Source: Pseudomonadota bacterium (GTDB taxonomy: Bacteria > Pseudomonadota > Gammaproteobacteria > Burkholderiales > Rhodocyclaceae). From it: DNA of 39,869 nt. A program made the translations under genes and the position numbers. The notes beneath the pieces were generated by a model that saw only the letters and a list, made by a program, of their open reading frames with translations, had not been told where the DNA came from and did no database searches. Location: NCBI GenBank assembly GCA_021782315.1, contig JAJXVG010000007.1, forward strand, positions 1 through 39,869, given 5' to 3'. Of the stretch, positions 9,608 through 19,090 are shown one piece after another (the first letter of the stretch is position 1; the number at the start of each line of letters is the position of its first letter).

Positions 9608-12600
9608 TCCCCAGCCCATTGACCAAGCTCCAAGACATCATGACCATCGACGTGCGCAGCCTGCCGCCACACGCCACGCTCCGGGATGCCGCCCGGCTGA
9701 TGTCCGAAGAACATATCTCCAGCCTGCTCGTCATGATCGACGGCAAGGCCCTTGGCATCATCACCGAAAGCAACGTCCTCCGCGCCCTGCACACCCGCAC
9801 ACCGAGCGACATTCGCCTCGACGCCATCATGTCGCACCCCCTGATCACGGCGCCCGGAGAACTCGACCTGCTCAGCGCACGCCACCTGGTGGACCACCAC
9901 GGCATACGTCACCTCGTCGTCTCGACCCCGTCCGGCACCATCGAGGGCATCGTCAGCGATACCGATTTCCGCATGCACCTCGGCGTCGCCGCCTTCCATC
10001 ACCTGCAGACGCTGGAAGGCGTCATGGACCGCAAGATTCCGCAGCTTTCGCCGGAAGCGACGCTCGGGGAAGGTATTGCCTGCATGGTCAAGAATTCCGC
10101 GGACTACCTGATCGTCTGCGACAAGGAAAGGCCGCTCGGCATCATCACCGAGCGCGACATCCCTCGACTGGTCAATGCTTTCCCGCAACCGCACGGCATC
10201 GCCCTGCGGAAAACCATGAGCTCGCCGCTACGCACCGTCAACATCACCGCGCCGGTCGCAACGGCCCTGGAGGCAATGAACCGCTTCCGCATGCGACACA
10301 TGGCCGTCATCAACAATGAAGGCCAGGTCGTCGGTGTCGTCAGCCAGCGCCGCCTTTTCGAGCAACTGGCCCTGGAACGCCTGGAAAATGCCCTGCTGCA
10401 AGCCCGCCAGGAGCGTGACCGCCTGCGCCTGGAAACCCAACTGCAACTCGCTCTGGGCGTCGGCGGCGCGGGTAGCTGGGAATACCAGCACGACCTCGAC
10501 CGCCAGATACTCAGCAAAGGTCTGCTCGAACTCCTCGGATGCAATGCAGACGATGCTCCGGGCACGAGAGCCGACTGGGAAGAGAGAATCCACCCGGACG
10601 ACCGACAACTGCTGAGCGAGGAGGTTAACGGAGAAGCCGGGTCGAATACGGAATTTCGGGTGGTCGAGTACCGAATCCGCCATAGCGACGGGCACTGGTT
10701 GTGGGTGGAGGAACGCAGCTGCGTCACCGAATGCGCGCCCGACGGCAGCAAGAAGATCACCGCCGGCATACTCAACGACATCACCGAACGCCAACTGACC
10801 CGGCAGCAGATCACCCGCCAGAATCGAGCCCTGCGACTGATGAGCTGCGTCGCCCAGACCCTCGTCCGCTACACCGACGAAAAGGTGATGCTGGCCGAGA
10901 TATGCACGGTCGCCATCGACGTCGGCGGCTATCTGGCGGCCTGGGTCGGGGAAATTTCACACGACACCGGCAGGCATGTCATTCCCATCGCGGAATCGGG
11001 GCTTGCCGAAAACTACCTGAGCAGCATCGACATTTCGCTGGAAAATGTGCCAAACGGCCAGGGTCCGACCGGGCGCGCCATCCGCTCGGGCGTGCCGGCT
11101 GTCGTCAGCGACATAGCAAGCGATTCCTCCTTCGAACCCTGGCGAGCGGCGGCACTGGCGCTGGGTTTTCATTCCTCGATCTCGCTGCCGCTCCGGGTAG
11201 ATAGCCAGATTATCGGCGCCCTGACACTCTACTCGGCAAAGATCGCCCCCTTCGACGACGACGAACTCGCGCTGCTTGCCAACCTGGCCGGCGAACTCGG
11301 TCTCGGCCTGAGCATGCAGCGCTCCCGCCGAACCCTGGCCCAGAGCGAGGAAATGCTGTTGCAGGCACAACAGCTGGCACGACTTGGCCACTTCACTTTC
11401 GATCCGGCGACCGATACGCTGAGCGGCTCGCCCATGCACAATGAAATATTCGGTATCGATCCGGGTGAAAAGATCGATACCGAAGGCTGGCGAACCATGA
11501 TCCACCCGGAAGACCGGGACCGCATGAGCAGCTATTCGCGCGATCACGTATTTCGCGGCGGCCAGCCCTTCGACAACGAATATCGACTGATTCGCCGCAA
11601 TGACAGGCAGGTACGCTGGATTCACACGGTCGGCCAATTGCTTTACGGCAATGACGGCCGGGTCAGCCGCCTCTTCGGCACCAGCCAGGACATCACCGAG
11701 CGCAAGCACTTCGAGCAACGCCTGAGCCAAAGTGAAACCGACCTCAAGGAAGCGCAGGCCGTCGCCCACCTTGGCAGTTGGAAACTGGATATCGCCACCG
11801 ACGAACTCAAGCTGAGCGACGAGATCTTCAACATCTTCAGCCTGGAACGGGACAAGCCGCTGAAAATGGCGAGTTTCCACGCATGCATTCACCCTGACGA
11901 CCGCGACCGCGTCCTGGGCGACTGGGAGGCCGCGCTGCGCGGCCGGGGCTACGACAGCGAACATCGTATTTATGCCGGTCGAGGGGTTCGTTGGGTACGC
12001 GAGCAGGCGCACGTGCACTTCGACCCGTCCGCTCGTCCAATCTTTGTGGTCGGTACCGTGCAGGACGTGACCGAAAGACACGAATCCGAAGAGCAATTGC
12101 GCAAACTGTCGCTGGCCATCGAACAAACGCCGCACGGCATCGTCATCACCAACACCCGTGCCGAAATCGAATATGTCAATGAGGCTTTCGTCCGCAATAC
12201 CGGTTACGGCCGCGACGAGGTGATCGGGGTCAACCCCAGGATCATGGCCTCCAATCAGACGGCAAGGGACACCTACACCGCCATGTGGTCGACACTCAAG
12301 CGCGGCGAAACCTGGCGAGGGGAATTCATCAACCGGCGCAAGGATGGTTCCATCTTCACCGAATTTGCGATCATTTCCCCCGTCCGCCAGGCGGACGGAC
12401 AGATCACGCACTACCTGGCCATCAAGGAAGACGTCAGCGAAAAAAAGCGTACTCAATCCGAGTTGGACAATTACCGCCATCATCTTGAAACCGTGGTCGC
12501 CGAGCGGACCGAACAACTGATCCACGCCAAGGAAGAGGCTGAATCGGCGAGTCGGGCCAAGAGCGCCTTCCTGGCCAACATGAGCCATGAAATCAGGACG

Positions 12601-14322
12601 CCGATGAATGCGATTATCGGTCTCACCCACCTCGCCCAGCGCAGCGCCGCCGACCTCGAACAACGCGAGCGCCTGAGCAAGGTGGCCGATGCCGCACAGC
12701 ATCTGATGGCCATCATCAACGACGTGCTCGACATTTCGAAAATCGAAGCCGACAAGCTACAACTTGAAAACACCGATTTCTCGCTCTCCCGCATCTGCGC
12801 CACCGCCTGCGAACTGGTTGCCTCGCGCGCCGAGACGAAACATCTGCCCATTCGCTGCCAATTCGATCCGGCTCTGCCGGCCATGCTGCGCGGAGCCCCC
12901 TTGCGCATCCAGCAGATACTGCTCAATTTCCTGTCGAACGCCATCAAATTCACCGAGCGCGGCATGATCGACCTCAAGGCTCGCCTTATCGAACAGGAGG
13001 CCGGCCGGGTCCTTATTCGCTGCGAAGTGACCGATACCGGTATCGGCATTGCGCCGCGCGAAAAAAGCAGGCTCTTCCTCCCCTTCGAGCAGGGCGATGC
13101 CTCGATCACCCGGCGCTATGGCGGAACAGGCCTGGGGTTGGCCATCAGCCGTCGACTGGCCGAAGCCATGCACGGCACGACCGGCGTCGACAGCACGCCC
13201 GGCCAGGGCAGTACCTTCTGGTTCACCGCCCAACTGACCCAGGCGACATCCGGCGAACAACGCGCACAAACCGGCATCAGCCCACCGGCAAGCCACCGGG
13301 TCGGCGCCCACATCCTCCTGGCCGAGGACAACGACATCAACGCGGAAGTCGCCGGCGACCTGCTGCGTCATGCCGGATTCAAAGTCGACCTGGCCAGGGA
13401 CGGTAGCGAAGCGTTCGCCATGGCAAAACGTCTGCACTACGACCTGGTCCTCATGGACATGCAAATGCCGATCATGGACGGACTTGAAGCCACCCGACAA
13501 ATTCGCACCCTGCCAGGCTGGGGGAAGACGCCCATCCTGGCCATGACCGCCAATGCCTTCGACGAGGACAGGGACACCTGCCTGGCGGCCGGCATGAACG
13601 ACCACGTCGCCAAGCCCGTCGCCCCCCATGTGCTCTATGCGGCGCTCGCCCGCTGGCTCCCTGTCACCCCGATCAGCCAGCCGTCGACCAGTGACAACAA
13701 CAAGGCTGCCAAGATGCTGTCCGGGGTGGTCGGACTCAACAGCCAGTTCGGCCTGCAATCGGTACGCGGTCGAATGGAGAGCTATCTTCGCCTGCTCGCC
13801 AAGTTTTCGGAAAACCATATCGACGATTTCGCCCGCATCCGGGGCAATCTTGCCGACGGCCGCCAGGAAGAGGCCCGTCGCTATGCCCATACACTGAAAG
13901 GCGTATCGGCCACTCTCGGTGCCGTCCTCATCAACGGCATCGCGGCGGAACTCGAACTGGCCATCAAGGAGAACTGGGAAATATCGGCAATCGAACCGCT
14001 GATCGAACTCGCGGAAAATGCCTACGCTTCACTGCGGGAACAGTTGGCCGGTCTCGTTCAGACACCTGCCGCCAGTGAAAAGATCAGTAACGACATCGCG
14101 ACCGCAGCCTTGCTCGAACGCCTGCGGCGCGAACTGCAACAAGGTGAAATCAGCGTTCAGGAACTGGTTCGCCGGCAGGCGAATACCCTGCAGAAAGTGC
14201 TGGGCAACCACCACCGGGAGTTCGAAGAACTGGTCTCCGCTTTCGATTTCGAAGGCGCCCTGGCCTTCCTCAACTACGTCAGCCAGCAACTCCCGCAGAC
14301 CGGAGAGCAGGCGCCCGGCTAA
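9604..14322 (+). CDS. Giant hybrid histidine kinase with four CBS domains, PAS, GAF, REC and Hpt
   Basis: A 1572-residue protein without an evident membrane segment. The ORF track extends it to 9064, but that part lies antiparallel in frame over the preceding gene. The ATG at 9604 overlaps the previous stop (ATGA) and opens directly into the first CBS domain, so it is the better start. Order: four CBS domains (about 5-63, 70-128, 138-192, 200-257), a coiled coil, PAS (about 285-395), GAF (410-570), PAS (590-700), PAS (720-825), PAS (835-950), HisKA with His995 ([11 protein letters not shown]), HATPase ([18 protein letters not shown]), REC with Asp1285 ([11 protein letters not shown]), Hpt with His1429 ([13 protein letters not shown]), and a roughly 80-residue helical tail. 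Tandem CBS modules usually bind adenine nucleotides, which would make this a sensor of cellular energy state; that is inference. The kinase core closely resembles the upstream kinase, suggesting duplication. Confidence 0.95.
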   Translation: MIPSPLTKLQDIMTIDVRSLPPHATLRDAARLMSEEHISSLLVMIDGKALGIITESNVLRALHTRTPSDIRLDAIMSHPLITAPGELDLLSARHLVDHHGIRHLVVSTPSGTIEGIVSDTDFRMHLGVAAFHHLQTLEGVMDRKIPQLSPEATLGEGIACMVKNSADYLIVCDKERPLGIITERDIPRLVNAFPQPHGIALRKTMSSPLRTVNITAPVATALEAMNRFRMRHMAVINNEGQVVGVVSQRRLFEQLALERLENALLQARQERDRLRLETQLQLALGVGGAGSWEYQHDLDRQILSKGLLELLGCNADDAPGTRADWEERIHPDDRQLLSEEVNGEAGSNTEFRVVEYRIRHSDGHWLWVEERSCVTECAPDGSKKITAGILNDITERQLTRQQITRQNRALRLMSCVAQTLVRYTDEKVMLAEICTVAIDVGGYLAAWVGEISHDTGRHVIPIAESGLAENYLSSIDISLENVPNGQGPTGRAIRSGVPAVVSDIASDSSFEPWRAAALALGFHSSISLPLRVDSQIIGALTLYSAKIAPFDDDELALLANLAGELGLGLSMQRSRRTLAQSEEMLLQAQQLARLGHFTFDPATDTLSGSPMHNEIFGIDPGEKIDTEGWRTMIHPEDRDRMSSYSRDHVFRGGQPFDNEYRLIRRNDRQVRWIHTVGQLLYGNDGRVSRLFGTSQDITERKHFEQRLSQSETDLKEAQAVAHLGSWKLDIATDELKLSDEIFNIFSLERDKPLKMASFHACIHPDDRDRVLGDWEAALRGRGYDSEHRIYAGRGVRWVREQAHVHFDPSARPIFVVGTVQDVTERHESEEQLRKLSLAIEQTPHGIVITNTRAEIEYVNEAFVRNTGYGRDEVIGVNPRIMASNQTARDTYTAMWSTLKRGETWRGEFINRRKDGSIFTEFAIISPVRQADGQITHYLAIKEDVSEKKRTQSELDNYRHHLETVVAERTEQLIHAKEEAESASRAKSAFLANMSHEIRTPMNAIIGLTHLAQRSAADLEQRERLSKVADAAQHLMAIINDVLDISKIEADKLQLENTDFSLSRICATACELVASRAETKHLPIRCQFDPALPAMLRGAPLRIQQILLNFLSNAIKFTERGMIDLKARLIEQEAGRVLIRCEVTDTGIGIAPREKSRLFLPFEQGDASITRRYGGTGLGLAISRRLAEAMHGTTGVDSTPGQGSTFWFTAQLTQATSGEQRAQTGISPPASHRVGAHILLAEDNDINAEVAGDLLRHAGFKVDLARDGSEAFAMAKRLHYDLVLMDMQMPIMDGLEATRQIRTLPGWGKTPILAMTANAFDEDRDTCLAAGMNDHVAKPVAPHVLYAALARWLPVTPISQPSTSDNNKAAKMLSGVVGLNSQFGLQSVRGRMESYLRLLAKFSENHIDDFARIRGNLADGRQEEARRYAHTLKGVSATLGAVLINGIAAELELAIKENWEISAIEPLIELAENAYASLREQLAGLVQTPAASEKISNDIATAALLERLRRELQQGEISVQELVRRQANTLQKVLGNHHREFEELVSAFDFEGALAFLNYVSQQLPQTGEQAPG

Positions 14323-15545
14323 TCCAGCCAGCGGCCGACCCCGAGTCCGGCCGCCCGGCCACTGGCCAGGCAGGCCGTCAGCAGATACCCGCCGGTCGGC
14401 GCTTCCCAGTCGAGCATTTCACCTGCAAGGAAAAGCCCGGGCTGCTGTTTGAGCATGAGGTTTTCGTCCAGCCCCGCAAAGACGACGCCGCCCGCCGTGC
14501 TGATCGCTTCATCCAGGGGGCGGGTCGCCGTCACCGGCAGCGGCAGGGCCTTGATGGCGGCCGCCAGACCTGCCGCGTTGTTCAAGGCCTCGGGTCGGAG
14601 AAATTCGCGCAGCAAACCGGCCTTGACGCCTTCGATCCCGGCATGGCGACGCAGATGGTTGGCCAGCGAATCGCGACCGCGCGGCCGGGCAAGATCGGCG
14701 GTCAATCGCTCCAGGCTGCGCCCCGGCGCCAGATCCAGGATAAGGGCGGCCCTGCCGTCGCCGGCCAGCCTGTCGCGCAGGGACGCCGCCAGGGCGTAGA
14801 CCAGGCCGCCTTCGATACCGGTTGCCGTAATATTGAATTCACCCTTTTTCGCCGGCCGGTCGCTGTTTCCCCGGCCGTCGCATTTGGCGCTGACGGCCTT
14901 GACCGCTGCGCCGGCGAAGCGCTCGCTGAAATAAGGACTCCAGGCGACATCGAAACCGCAGTTGGCCGGTTTGAGCGGCGCCACGCATATATCCCGGGCG
15001 GCCAGCAAAGGCACCCAGGCGCCGTCCGAGCCGAGCTTGGCCCAACTGCCCCCGCCCAGGGCCAGGATCGTCGCCGCGGCCGCCACCTCGATTTCACCGG
15101 CCGGCGTGGCAAAGCGCAGGCAACCGTCGGTCGACCACCCCAGCCAGCGATGGCGGACATGAAATTTCACTCCCTGGCCGCGCAGGCGATGCAGCCAGGC
15201 GCGCAACAACGGCGCCGCCTTCATTTCCCTGGGGAAAATCCGGCCCGAGGTGCCAACGAAAGTTTCGATGCCCAGTCCATGTATCCACTCGCGCACCTCG
15301 GCCGGCCCGAAGGCGGCGATCAACGGGGCGAGCTGCCCGGCACGTTCGCCGTAGCGGCCGATGAAATCGACCAGCGGTTCGGCATGGGTAATGTTCATGC
15401 CACCCTTGCCGGCCATCAGAAATTTGCGGCCGACCGAGGGCATGCCGTCGAAAACCTCGATTTCGGTCCGCCCGGTCGCGGCCAGTGCTTCGGCGGCCAT
15501 CAGACCGGCCGGTCCACCGCCGACGATGACAACGGACCGGTTCAT
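14319..15545 (-). CDS. NAD(P)/FAD-dependent oxidoreductase, BaiN/HI0933-like (TIGR03862-type flavoprotein)
   Basis: This 408-residue flavoprotein starts [20 protein letters not shown], a Rossmann FAD-binding GxGxxG motif. [18 protein letters not shown] follows, the second conserved element of the HI0933/BaiN superfamily. The C-terminus has [13 protein letters not shown] and [19 protein letters not shown], the family's closing FAD-contact region. The ORF track begins much further upstream (16070), but that part overlaps the transglutaminase gene. The ATG at 15545 overlaps that gene's TGA (ATGA), indicating translational coupling. The stop codon overlaps that of the convergent kinase gene. The substrate is unknown. 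A second member of the superfamily sits at 34393-35607. Confidence 0.9.
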   Translation of the reverse strand: MNRSVVIVGGGPAGLMAAEALAATGRTEIEVFDGMPSVGRKFLMAGKGGMNITHAEPLVDFIGRYGERAGQLAPLIAAFGPAEVREWIHGLGIETFVGTSGRIFPREMKAAPLLRAWLHRLRGQGVKFHVRHRWLGWSTDGCLRFATPAGEIEVAAAATILALGGGSWAKLGSDGAWVPLLAARDICVAPLKPANCGFDVAWSPYFSERFAGAAVKAVSAKCDGRGNSDRPAKKGEFNITATGIEGGLVYALAASLRDRLAGDGRAALILDLAPGRSLERLTADLARPRGRDSLANHLRRHAGIEGVKAGLLREFLRPEALNNAAGLAAAIKALPLPVTATRPLDEAISTAGGVVFAGLDENLMLKQQPGLFLAGEMLDWEAPTGGYLLTACLASGRAAGLGVGRWLD

Positions 15546-16498
15546 TCGCCGTCGGCGCCCGGGTCGGAAGGCTCTTCGGGAAAAGCCTCCTCGTCTAGCG
15601 GAACGACGGTCACGGCAACCTCGGGCTCCGTGCCGCCACCGCCGAGTATGATGCCGCGCAGCGGGGAAATATCGGAAAAGTCGCGGCCGAAGGCGAGCGT
15701 GATGTGTTCGGTCTCCGGCAACAGGTCGTTGGTCGGGTCGAAATCCACCCAGTCGCTCAACTCCCCCTGGCTGCCCGGGGCATAGACCGAAACCCAGGCA
15801 TGCGAAGCGTCGGCGCCGATCAGGCGGGGCTTGCCCGGCGGTGGCCGGGTCAGCAGGTAGCCGCTGACGTAGCGGGCGGCCAAGCCCAGGGCACGCAGGC
15901 AGGCGATCATCAGGTGGGCGAAATCCTGGCAGACGCCGCGCTTGCTTTCGAGCACCTCGAGAACCGGCGTCGACACCGTGGTAGCCTCGGGGTCGAAGGT
16001 GAATTCGCGGAAAATCTTGGCCATCAAGGCCTGCGCCCCGAGCAGCACCGGCCGGCCGGGCGGAAAGCAATCGGCGGCGTAATCGGCCAGTTCGTGTTTG
16101 ACGCGAACGTGCGGACTTTCAAACAGAAAGCGTGTCGCGTCCAGATCCTCCGGCAGGGGATCGGTCGCGTCGTAGGCCAGGCGGTCGCGTACCAGCTCCC
16201 ATGGCAGCGAGTCATCGAGATCCTTCGGCCGGTGCGGCATGACGGCCACCGTCATCAGCGAGCGGATGAACAACATGTCGTGCGGTGCATGGAAAGCCAC
16301 CCAGGTCACCGGGTTGCCGAAGGGATCGCGCCCATCGCGTCGCCAGGTCGGCGCCGGTTCGATTTCTATACGCTGCTCCTCGACCTGCTGCCAGTCGAGA
16401 ATCCGCGGCGAAAGGTGAAGCTGCTGCTGCGACAACGAAACCGGGCTGCCGTAGTCGTAGCGCGTTTCGTGCAGCACGCGGTAGCGGACGGGTTCCAT
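15542..16498 (-). CDS. Transglutaminase-like cysteine protease/amidase family protein
   Basis: The 318-residue protein has a bacterial transglutaminase N-terminal beta domain (MEPVRYRVLHETRYDYGSPV, about 1-95). A transglutaminase core follows, with the triad Cys190 (SKRGVCQDFAH), His233 (DASHAWVSVY) and Asp254 (WVDFDPTNDL). Members act as peptidases or amidases more often than as crosslinkers. The gene starts 2 nt after the stop of the ATP-grasp/alpha-E gene and overlaps the flavoprotein start, so the three probably form one mRNA. Its C-terminus is acidic and low-complexity. By family knowledge, COG1305 proteins recur beside ATP-grasp/alpha-E genes and may trim or hydrolyse the amide products those enzymes make; that role is a prediction. 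Confidence 0.92.
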   Translation of the reverse strand: MEPVRYRVLHETRYDYGSPVSLSQQQLHLSPRILDWQQVEEQRIEIEPAPTWRRDGRDPFGNPVTWVAFHAPHDMLFIRSLMTVAVMPHRPKDLDDSLPWELVRDRLAYDATDPLPEDLDATRFLFESPHVRVKHELADYAADCFPPGRPVLLGAQALMAKIFREFTFDPEATTVSTPVLEVLESKRGVCQDFAHLMIACLRALGLAARYVSGYLLTRPPPGKPRLIGADASHAWVSVYAPGSQGELSDWVDFDPTNDLLPETEHITLAFGRDFSDISPLRGIILGGGGTEPEVAVTVVPLDEEAFPEEPSDPGADGE

Positions 16499-16500
16499 GC

Positions 16501-19020
16501 TCAGACCGCCATGGTCTGCCGGCTGACATCGCCGACATGGGTGAAGTAGCGCCGGCCCAGCGACTCCGACAGGCGCACGGCGGCGGCGTTCAACGCCTCA
16601 AGCCGGGCGGCCAGATCGTCGCATGGCGGCGAATCGACAGTGTGGTCGAAGTCGACATTTTCCAAACTGGCAAGATCGAACTGGCGCAGAGCTTCCAGCG
16701 CGTCGGCCAGATCCCCTTCGAAATCCGCCTCCAGTTCGCGGGCCATGCGTTCGAGATAGCGCATCAGCACGCTGGCCTGGAAGACGACGCCGTGCGGGTT
16801 GCTGTCGTCAAAGACCAGCAGGTCGACGACCGGCAGCAGTTCCGGCTGGCGGGAGTAGCGCGAACGGTAGGTGATGATCGAATCCGACAATTCGAGCAGC
16901 CATTCGAGGGAACCGCCACAGCGCGAGGACGGCATGCGCAGGAAGTGGGCGAGGGTCATGGCCAGAAAGGAGAGGCGTTCCAGGCGACGACCGACGATCA
17001 GGAAACGCCAGCCATCGTCGCGCGTCATGTTATCCATGGCGAAACCGGTCAACGACGACGAAACGCCAAGGACGCGGTCGAGGAAAGCGATGGCTTCGGT
17101 CAGCGTCGGGTGCACCTTGAGCGCGGCCTGCTGATCGCGCTGCAGGCGGTTCAGGGAATGCCAGTGATCGAGCGACAGACGTTCGCGGACATGGGTCGCC
17201 GACCACATCAGGCTGCGGATGTTGCCGGCCAGTCCGCCGGCTTGCCCGGGGTCGTAAATGGCTTCGAGCAATTCGTGTTCGCTGCCCTCGCGGATCTCCG
17301 TGTTCTCGCCGATTTCCGGCAGAACGCCGAGCCGGCGTGCCAGTTCCATCGCCCAGACCACCACCGGCGTCTTCTGGCCGCCGCCGATGACGACCCGGGA
17401 CAGGGCGACACGCAGCATGCGGGCACTGTCGTCGAAACGCTCGGAATAGCGACCGAGCCAGAACAGGTTCTCGACCACCCGCGAACTCAGGTTGGCGCCG
17501 GCGCGTACCAGGTCGCGCACGCCGACCGACGGTTTGAGCAGTGAAAACTGGCTGACCGGGCCGTTGGTCTGTACCCAGGCATCCTTCGAGGCGCCGCCGC
17601 GCTGCATCGAGATAATGCGCGTATTGGCTCCGGTCGCCACCCGGGCCAGGCCGCCCGGCATCACCGAGTAACCGTCCGGCGTCGTCACCGCGTAGGCGCG
17701 CAGGCCGACCGGGCGGGCCAGCAGGCGATGTTCGTGCACCCGGCTCCAGGTCGGCGCCTGCGACAGATTGACCATTTCCTGGGCAACGTAGGCATGCGGC
17801 CTGGCTTCGATCCGGCGCAGCATGTCGGCCCGCGCCTCCCCCTTCAGTTCCTTGCCGAAGACCGGGTCCATCATCTGGGTCGGATAGGCCGGCTTGATGA
17901 CCAGATCGTCGAAATTTTCCCTGACGTAGTCGAGGGCCGGCTTTTCGCCGCACCACCAGGTCGCCACCGAGGGCATGAGCAGTTCTTCGCCGAGCAGGCG
18001 TCGGCAGACGGCCGGCAAGAAGCCCATCAGGGCGCCGGACGCGAGGAGACCGCTGCCCAGCGCATTGGCGATGACGACACGACCGGCCCGCGCCACGTTG
18101 ACCAGGCCGGGGATGCCGAGCGCCGATTCGCCGCGCAGTTCGAGCGGGTCGCAGTAGGCGTCGTCCTGGCGACGCAGGATGACGTGGACCCGCTTGAGGC
18201 CGCGCAGGGTCTTCAGATAGACGGTATCGCCGCGGACGGTCAGGTCCTGTCCCTCGACCAGCGGAAAACCGAGGTAGCGGGCCAGGTAGGCATGCTCGAA
18301 ATAGGTTTCGTTGTACGGCCCGGGCGTGAGCAGCACCATGTGTGGCTGCTCGTCGCCTTCGACCGGCGCCAGCGCGGTCAGGCCGTCGAGCTGATCGCGA
18401 AAGAAATCGGCCACGTGCTGGACGCGGAGATCGCGGAACATTTCCGGAAAAACGCGCGAGACGATCAAGCGGTTCTCCAGGGCATAACCCGCCCCGGATG
18501 GCGCCTGCGTGCGATCGGCGATGACCCACCAGCGACCGTTCGGCGAACGCGCCAGATCGACCGCATAATGATGCAGCCAGACCTCGCCCGGCGGTTTGAT
18601 GCCGCGGCAGGGCCAAAGGTAGCCATGCTGACCATAGACCAGGGCTGGCGGCAGCAGGCCCTCGGCGAGCAGTGTCTGGCCACCGTAGAGATCGGCCAGG
18701 ATGGCATTGAGCAAGGCGGCACGCTGGGCGACGGCGGCCGACACCTCGGCCCATTCGTCGGGCGGAATGATCAGCGGCAGCGGATCGAGGGCCCACGGCC
18801 GGTCCGCCCCGTTCGGGTCGGCGTAGACGTTATAGGTGACACCGTTTTCCTGGATGCGTTGTTCGGCGAAATCGAGGCGCTGGCGCATTTCGCCCGGCGC
18901 CAGGGTATCAATGTGATTCAGGAACTGTTTCCAGTGCGGGCGTACGGCTCCCCCCACCGCCAACATTTCGTCGTATCGGCGGGGGCTTTGCGAATAGATT
19001 GCGAGGAGTGTGCGGGCCAT
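16501..19020 (-). CDS. Fused circularly permuted ATP-grasp + alpha-E domain protein
   Basis: The 839-residue protein joins two domains that are separate genes elsewhere in this window. Residues about 60-490 are a circularly permuted ATP-grasp (CP_ATPgrasp; DUF404/407 type), with motifs such as VEGQDLTVRGDTVYLKTL, RRQDDAYCDPLELRGESALG and DDLVIKPAYP. Residues about 515-830 are an all-helical alpha-E domain (DUF403) around LFWLGRYSERFDDSARMLRV. ATP-grasp members make carboxylate-amine bonds with ATP, and the alpha-E domain is thought to act with it. The N-terminal YDEM and RPHW motifs fit the family and support the ATG at 19020, although no good Shine-Dalgarno precedes it. A terminator lies between it and the upstream DUF2126 gene. 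The product made is unknown. Confidence 0.93.
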   Translation of the reverse strand: MARTLLAIYSQSPRRYDEMLAVGGAVRPHWKQFLNHIDTLAPGEMRQRLDFAEQRIQENGVTYNVYADPNGADRPWALDPLPLIIPPDEWAEVSAAVAQRAALLNAILADLYGGQTLLAEGLLPPALVYGQHGYLWPCRGIKPPGEVWLHHYAVDLARSPNGRWWVIADRTQAPSGAGYALENRLIVSRVFPEMFRDLRVQHVADFFRDQLDGLTALAPVEGDEQPHMVLLTPGPYNETYFEHAYLARYLGFPLVEGQDLTVRGDTVYLKTLRGLKRVHVILRRQDDAYCDPLELRGESALGIPGLVNVARAGRVVIANALGSGLLASGALMGFLPAVCRRLLGEELLMPSVATWWCGEKPALDYVRENFDDLVIKPAYPTQMMDPVFGKELKGEARADMLRRIEARPHAYVAQEMVNLSQAPTWSRVHEHRLLARPVGLRAYAVTTPDGYSVMPGGLARVATGANTRIISMQRGGASKDAWVQTNGPVSQFSLLKPSVGVRDLVRAGANLSSRVVENLFWLGRYSERFDDSARMLRVALSRVVIGGGQKTPVVVWAMELARRLGVLPEIGENTEIREGSEHELLEAIYDPGQAGGLAGNIRSLMWSATHVRERLSLDHWHSLNRLQRDQQAALKVHPTLTEAIAFLDRVLGVSSSLTGFAMDNMTRDDGWRFLIVGRRLERLSFLAMTLAHFLRMPSSRCGGSLEWLLELSDSIITYRSRYSRQPELLPVVDLLVFDDSNPHGVVFQASVLMRYLERMARELEADFEGDLADALEALRQFDLASLENVDFDHTVDSPPCDDLAARLEALNAAAVRLSESLGRRYFTHVGDVSRQTMAV

Positions 19021-19024
19021 GGAA

Positions 19025-19054
19025 TAAAAAGAAACAGGCCGATCCCCGGCCTGT
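19025..19054 (-). terminator. Intrinsic terminator between DUF2126 and ATP-grasp genes
   Basis: Read on the minus strand, the stem ACAGGCC / GGCCTGT with a 7-nt loop is followed by TTTCTTTTTATT. It ends about 5 nt before the start codon of the downstream ATP-grasp/alpha-E gene. That is an odd place for a simple terminator, so it may act as an attenuator or limit read-through into that gene. Confidence 0.72.
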
Positions 19055-19090
19055 CTTGCGGTCTATCGCCGAAAAATGCGATTTTCCAAG

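Noticed and set aside
10957-12702. 581-residue reverse ORF inside the second kinase gene
   Set aside because: Antisense shadow of a well-supported gene, with no recognisable motif.
15546-16070. Upstream extension of the flavoprotein ORF (track start 16070)
   Set aside because: It overlaps the transglutaminase gene in another frame. The FAD motif begins at the ATG at 15545.
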